The notes beneath the pieces were generated by a model, which was not told the origin of the DNA, ran no database searches, and saw nothing but the letters and a program-made list of their open reading frames with translations. The translations under genes were made by a program, and so were the position numbers. From NCBI GenBank assembly GCA_963820495.1, contig CAWGAF010000002.1:434001-498000 (forward strand): a DNA stretch of 64,000 bases, in the 5' to 3' direction. Below, piece by piece: positions 60,159-64,000 of this stretch. This stretch comes from JBBIPA01 sp963820495. GTDB lineage: Bacteria; Chloroflexota; Dehalococcoidia; GIF9; UBA5629. Within the stretch, counting starts at the first letter, position 1; the number at the start of each line of letters is the position of its first letter.

Positions 60159-61225
60159 GTTAGGCTTTCTTCTAGTTGCTTAGCTCGTTCGCTGGTAGCT
60201 AGCGCATCGATTAAATCATCTAGCTCTCCATCTAGTAGCCGTGGTAGGTTATGAATGGTTAAGCCGATGCGGTGATCAGTTACACGGTCCTGAGGGAAGT
60301 TATAGGTTCGGATCTTCTCGGCACGCTCGGCACTGCCTATTTGAGAACGGCGCTGTTCAGTGGTCTCCTGTAGTTGTTTTTGTTGTTCTATATCGAAGAG
60401 ACGAGATCTTAGTACTGCCATTGCTTTCATTCTGTTTCTTAGTTGGGAGCGCTCGTCCTGGCAAGTTGCCACTATGCCGGTAGGGAGGTGGGTAATACGA
60501 ACTGCCGTGGTTACCTTATTCACGTTTTGTCCCCCTGCACCACCACTACGGAAAAAATCCATCTTGATATCGTCTGGATTAATATTTATATCTATTTCCG
60601 CAGCTTCTGGCAAAACTGCTACTGTTGCCGTTGAAGTATGAATTCGTCCCGAGGCTTCGGTCTTTGGAACCCTTTGTACTCGATGAACTCCACGCTCATA
60701 CTTTAGGTGTCCAAAAGAACCTTTACCCTTGACCTCAAAAACAATTTCCTTAAATCCACCGATTTCTGTAGAGTTGAAATCAATAATCTCAACTTGCCAC
60801 CTCTTTTTCTGAGCATACCGACTATACATGCGGAACAGGTCAGCGGCAAATAGCGCGGCTTCTTCACCGCCTGTGCCAGCTCTAATCTCCACTATTGCAT
60901 CTTTAGCTTCGTTGGAATCTTGGGGCAATAGCGACAGTTTTAATTCTTCGAGAACTTTGTTCTGTACCTGTTTCAAATTTTCTAGTTCCTCTCTCACAAG
61001 GTGAACCATTTCAATGTCAAGGCCGTCGTCAAGCATGGCTTGAGTTTCTTGTATCGATTGGGATACTTTTTGGTACTTCCGGTACTTGTTTACTATGTTT
61101 TCGATACTGGCGTACTCTTGAGCTAGTGGTTGGAGACGTGTTGGGTCAGTAGCTATCTCCGGTTGAGTTAGCAGTTGACCCAATTCCTCATATCGCTTTT
61201 CTATTGTAGCAAGTCTATTTAACAC
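60155..61225 (-). CDS. prfA: peptide chain release factor 1
   Basis: RF1 terminates translation at UAA and UAG. It has 356 residues. The peptidyl-hydrolysis loop GGAGGQNVNKV and the codon-reading PxT motif (VPKTEASGRIHTS) identify RF1, not RF2. GTG start at 61225 with AAGGA seven bases upstream. RF1 does not read UGA, the codon used for Sec in this genome. It is coupled to prmC. Confidence 0.96.
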   Translation of the reverse strand: MLNRLATIEKRYEELGQLLTQPEIATDPTRLQPLAQEYASIENIVNKYRKYQKVSQSIQETQAMLDDGLDIEMVHLVREELENLKQVQNKVLEELKLSLLPQDSNEAKDAIVEIRAGTGGEEAALFAADLFRMYSRYAQKKRWQVEIIDFNSTEIGGFKEIVFEVKGKGSFGHLKYERGVHRVQRVPKTEASGRIHTSTATVAVLPEAAEIDININPDDIKMDFFRSGGAGGQNVNKVTTAVRITHLPTGIVATCQDERSQLRNRMKAMAVLRSRLFDIEQQKQLQETTEQRRSQIGSAERAEKIRTYNFPQDRVTDHRIGLTIHNLPRLLDGELDDLIDALATSERAKQLEESLT

Positions 61226-61243
61226 TGTCAGTCCTTAGTAAAG

Positions 61244-61249
61244 ATTATA
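61244..61249 (-). promoter_or_regulatory. extended -10 promoter of prfA
   Basis: A perfect TATAAT preceded by TGA (extended -10) on the minus strand, about 20 bp upstream of the prfA GTG. The -35 region is weak. Confidence 0.5.
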
Positions 61250-61401
61250 TCATAGCTATAATGAAGGTGTTTAAATCGGTTACTCTATGCTTTTCCGCTT
61301 AATACAAAATTGGGCAAAGTTGATATGGGTGGATGAGGATGGGTATTGGAGATTGTTTACGGGGTTGATTTGGCAAGTTTGCCAATTAGAGGATTTTAAT
61401 A

Positions 61402-63093
61402 TTATCTTCTTAGATTAGCTCTTGCTGTCAGTATTCCAAATACTATAGCAGCTAAAATCAATATCAGAACTGCCCATGTCAATATACTAACATGGGTAGG
61501 CATCGAAACAACTTCAAATTCGGAGACCTCTGACCATTGGCTTTCATTACCGACTGAGTCTACCGCTTTGACCCTCCACCAATAGTGACCATTGGTCATG
61601 TTATCATTTTGAGACGGTGTATATTCGGAATGGTTTGGAATTGTTTTATCTAGGATTATAGATGAGAAATTGGGGTCAGTAGAGACCTGGAGCACATAGT
61701 TAGTTTCAGTAGAGTCATCTGCCACTGCCCAAGCAAAAGTAAAATTAGGTGAGCCAGTAGCTTTAGGTTGTGAACCTTTTAAATAGTCAAAAACTCTAGT
61801 AACGTATTTAGCAGTACCTAATAAAGCTTCTCCAATGGAATTAAACATTGCCAGCCTAGCTCCTTGTACGGGGAATAATGGTTTAATTTCAGTTGGTAGT
61901 GCTTTATCTATGTTGCTGATAAAGCTAGCCTGGGCAGAGTTACCCTTATTACCTAATGCAGCTATGCTATATTCCTTACCTTTACTTGTTGGGATTGTTA
62001 AGATGGCGTTGAAGCTACCGGTATTGTCTGTAGTCACAGTTATATCTGTTGCCGTTTTGCCCAGGCTAATAGTTATACTTTCATTACTGGCAAAACCTGT
62101 CCCAGTAATGGTGATCTGTGTGCCTTTTATACTTGGTTCAGGCTGTAGATTTATCTCTGGAATAACTTCAAATACGATGTCATTAAAAGTCCCTTTTGGT
62201 GTAAAGCTACTGCCATAAACTCCGATTACGTGTTGTCCTTGAGTGGTGGGGGGAACATTGACCGTTTCTCTTGTGTTACCTTCATCTTTCGTAGTATCGT
62301 TAGAAGGCATCTTGCCTTCGTCAACTATTAGACTTCCATCGTTTTCAGCCCTTATGTTGCATTTGATTATTTCATCATCCCAGGTAATGGTTATGCCATC
62401 CTCATTAGCACGAAAACCCCATCCATAAATATATATTTGTGTACCAACCGGTCCTGAGAGCAGATTTGCTTTGACATAAGGAGCAATAATGAATTCGGAT
62501 TTGCCTACCTCGGAAGCGCTTGTCATATTGCTGAAAGCACTGAAGTAGTGCTCGCCTTTCGAAGCCTTGGGAATCTTGAAAATAGTGCTCCATTTTCCGA
62601 ATCTGTCAGCGGTAATTGGGGGAGTTAATGTAACATCGCCATCCCAAATTATTTTGATGCCCTTTTCTCCTTTGTCAAAACCGTTTCCAGTAATGGTGAC
62701 TGTGGTGTAGTCCGTGCTAACTGAAGGAAATACTGTTATTTGTGGAACTACTAAGAAATCGGCTGTGGCAATGCTTCCGGACCAATGGCTATCGTCCGTA
62801 ATTCGAATTACATGGGTGCCTTTGTAGGCAGGAGGTACAGTCAGATTGCAATCTAAATCTCCGGCTTCAGAGATTGGGATGTCGGTAGCTACGATTATAT
62901 CGTCCCAGTAAATAGTAGCTAAGTGGCCAACGAAACCTTTACCGTTGATTTGTATTGTTGCCCCTGCACTGCCAGAGGCTGGGCTTAGTGTAAGGCTAAC
63001 AGCATGGACAGGAACAGGTAGCAATGCTGAGAGAAGCATAGGGATAGAAATAATGGTTATGGCTAGAGATATTAGTAGCTTCTTTCTGCTCAT
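61402..63093 (-). CDS. IPT/TIG-repeat and FN3-like cell-surface protein
   Basis: A 563-residue exported protein. It has an N-terminal signal peptide (about 1-31, LLISLAITIISIPMLLSALL, ending VHA). Four IPT/TIG-type beta domains follow, each with a GxxG..I.G.GF signature (GSAGATIQINGKGF; YTTVTITGNGFDKGE; VGTQIYIYGWGF; KGTQITITGTGFASNE). A further FN3-like domain (NGHYWWRVKAVDSVGNESQW) and a C-terminal membrane helix (about 538-558) with a basic tail complete it. It is thus a surface protein anchored at its C-terminus. Its last domain resembles those in the zinc-ribbon membrane proteins at 5295 and 11855. The function is unknown; adhesion or S-layer roles are only guesses. Confidence 0.82.
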   Translation of the reverse strand: MSRKKLLISLAITIISIPMLLSALLPVPVHAVSLTLSPASGSAGATIQINGKGFVGHLATIYWDDIIVATDIPISEAGDLDCNLTVPPAYKGTHVIRITDDSHWSGSIATADFLVVPQITVFPSVSTDYTTVTITGNGFDKGEKGIKIIWDGDVTLTPPITADRFGKWSTIFKIPKASKGEHYFSAFSNMTSASEVGKSEFIIAPYVKANLLSGPVGTQIYIYGWGFRANEDGITITWDDEIIKCNIRAENDGSLIVDEGKMPSNDTTKDEGNTRETVNVPPTTQGQHVIGVYGSSFTPKGTFNDIVFEVIPEINLQPEPSIKGTQITITGTGFASNESITISLGKTATDITVTTDNTGSFNAILTIPTSKGKEYSIAALGNKGNSAQASFISNIDKALPTEIKPLFPVQGARLAMFNSIGEALLGTAKYVTRVFDYLKGSQPKATGSPNFTFAWAVADDSTETNYVLQVSTDPNFSSIILDKTIPNHSEYTPSQNDNMTNGHYWWRVKAVDSVGNESQWSEVSEFEVVSMPTHVSILTWAVLILILAAIVFGILTARANLRR

Positions 63094-63291
63094 GGATTTC
63101 GATCCTGTTTGCCACCATCTGAAATTTAATATGATTAAATTTAAAAAACAGTATTAGCTTAATTTATTTACCTGAAAAAATCAATGAACCTGAGTTTTAA
63201 TATGGGTAGCATGAGATTTGACACGATATGAGCTGTGTTGTTAGACTTTTACAAGTTCTTTCTGATTGCACATGTCTTGATGTGAAATCGT

Positions 63292-63368
63292 GGCCCCGTG
63301 GTGTAGCGGTTTAACATGCCACCCTGTCACGGTGGAGATCGTGGGTTCGAATCCCATCGGGGTCGCCA
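63292..63368 (+). tRNA. tRNA-Asp (anticodon GUC)
   Basis: A 77-nt tRNA including encoded CCA. It has an acceptor GGCCCCG/CGGGGTC, an anticodon loop CTGTCAC with GTC, a T arm GTGGG-TTCGAAT-CCCAT and a standard D arm. It appears intact. A serine recombinase gene on the opposite strand reads into its 3' half. Confidence 0.95.
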
Positions 63369-64000
63369 ATACCTACGAAATCCGAGAGGAAGACCATCCC
63401 GTTTTTCTCCTTGAGGTTATCGCAAAGTGCGAAAAGCGGTAGGAAAATTCCTCTGGGTTTCAGAGCAACTATCTTCTTCAGCCTGGTGTCGCAGTAAACA
63501 GCTTCTAACATTATAGCCAGCATCTTTGCCTTTTCCTCTTCACTAGCTCCATCCCATATAGCCAACATGCTTCTTAACTTTTCCCCGGCCTTTATAGTCT
63601 CATCCTCTTTTGGTACAGTGAGTGATGCTAAAGTAACTTCCAGTCTCCTCTTCTCCAGTTCGTACTCGGCCTCACTCATCTCAAGTTCAGAATAAAGCTT
63701 TCTTAGCCGCTTCATCTTCTCTTCTATCCTCTCCCTCTGTTTGGCAACATTAACTCTTTCATCCAGCGATGTCACAATATTAAGCACCTCAATTTGCCAA
63801 GACTGAGGCAAAGTAAGATTTCTAATTATCCTGTCAATCTGTGCATCAAGTTCATCAGCCCTGACGTAACTCGCAGGTAACGGACAAGTCCTGCCTCTCC
63901 TAGCTGAGACATCCCTGTAATATTTGCCGTAGCGGGATGCACTCGCCCAAAGCTTTTCCCCACAAAATGAACACCGTAGCAGCCCTTTAAGAAGATAGGT
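63311..64000 (-). CDS. large serine recombinase, C-terminal part (runs off window edge)
   Basis: The open frame continues past 63811 to the window edge (230 codons visible). Its start reads YLLKGLLRCSFCGEKLWASA, then a second Cys in RTCPLPASYVRADEL, the recombinase zinc beta-ribbon of large serine integrases. A long coiled coil follows (RERIEEKMKRLRKLYSELEM and EYELEKRRLEVTLASL), typical for synapsis control. The final residues DPDGIRTHDLHRDRVAC are encoded by the antisense strand of tRNA-Asp, and the stop is inside the tRNA. This is the layout of an integrated element that uses the tRNA 3' end as its attachment site. The catalytic N-terminal domain is outside the window. Confidence 0.85.
   Translation of the reverse strand, partial: TYLLKGLLRCSFCGEKLWASASRYGKYYRDVSARRGRTCPLPASYVRADELDAQIDRIIRNLTLPQSWQIEVLNIVTSLDERVNVAKQRERIEEKMKRLRKLYSELEMSEAEYELEKRRLEVTLASLTVPKEDETIKAGEKLRSMLAIWDGASEEEKAKMLAIMLEAVYCDTRLKKIVALKPRGIFLPLFALCDNLKEKNGMVFLSDFVGIGDPDGIRTHDLHRDRVAC

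Noticed and set aside
1..64000. CRISPR arrays, rRNA genes, replication origin
   Set aside because: No regularly spaced repeats, rRNA-like sequence or DnaA-box cluster was recognised on reading.

Overview
This 64 kb window is a low-GC bacterial chromosome segment. I infer an uncultured member of the Chloroflexota, class Dehalococcoidia or close to it. The grounds are the predicted proteins as I recognise them: the RpoB/RpoC type, a ThiE with the N-terminal domain, a translin-family protein, a membrane pyrophosphatase, the FakA/DegV pair, and cell-surface proteins built from FN3-like, IPT and zinc-ribbon modules. No rRNA or CRISPR array is present. The taxonomic call is inference only.

Region 1 (1-10.3 kb) is a selenocysteine (Sec) locus broken up by mobile DNA. 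The window opens inside selD on the minus strand. Its reading frame contains an in-frame UGA at the catalytic Cys/Sec position, followed by a SECIS-like hairpin, so SelD is itself predicted to be a selenoprotein. selA and selB follow on the plus strand, and tRNA-Sec (selC, anticodon UCA) lies at 10.2 kb on the minus strand. Between selD and selA is a decayed segment bounded by an 18-bp inverted repeat and holding a transposase remnant. Between selB and selC are two zinc-ribbon genes and an old integrative element. That element is bounded by selC and a displaced 3' piece of selC at 6.4 kb. It carries an integrase fragment, an HNH nuclease gene split by an IS3-family insertion, and an MFS transporter.

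Region 2 (10.3-16.1 kb) holds tatA-tatB-tatC with a strong promoter, a membrane protein with four zinc ribbons, a PadR regulator with a HAAS-type membrane partner, a lipoprotein nuclease and ruvB. Region 3 (16.1-24.1 kb) is rpoB-rpoC on the minus strand, with a near-consensus promoter and a long palindromic terminator. Region 4 (24.1-35.5 kb) holds mobA, moeA, a DUF362 protein, an MBL hydrolase, hppA, translin-thiE, a lipid kinase and mutS.

Region 5 (35.5-64 kb) begins with a degenerate CAU tRNA and hairpin repeats. It continues with argJ-argB-argD-argG-argH-rpe, rpmB, the FakA/DegV pair, recG-argS-trpS and an inositol monophosphatase. Next come an aminotransferase, an Lrp regulator, gatC-gatA, an EF-G paralogue, etfB-etfA, prfA-prmC and an IPT-domain surface protein. 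The window ends at tRNA-Asp, which is used as an attachment site by a large serine recombinase that runs off the edge.

Functionally, Sec synthesis (SelD, SelA, SelB, tRNA-Sec), molybdenum cofactor genes (MobA, MoeA) and the Tat exporter together fit a cell that makes exported molybdo-selenoenzymes such as formate dehydrogenase. No such enzyme is encoded in the window. The remainder is housekeeping: transcription, arginine synthesis, translation and repair.
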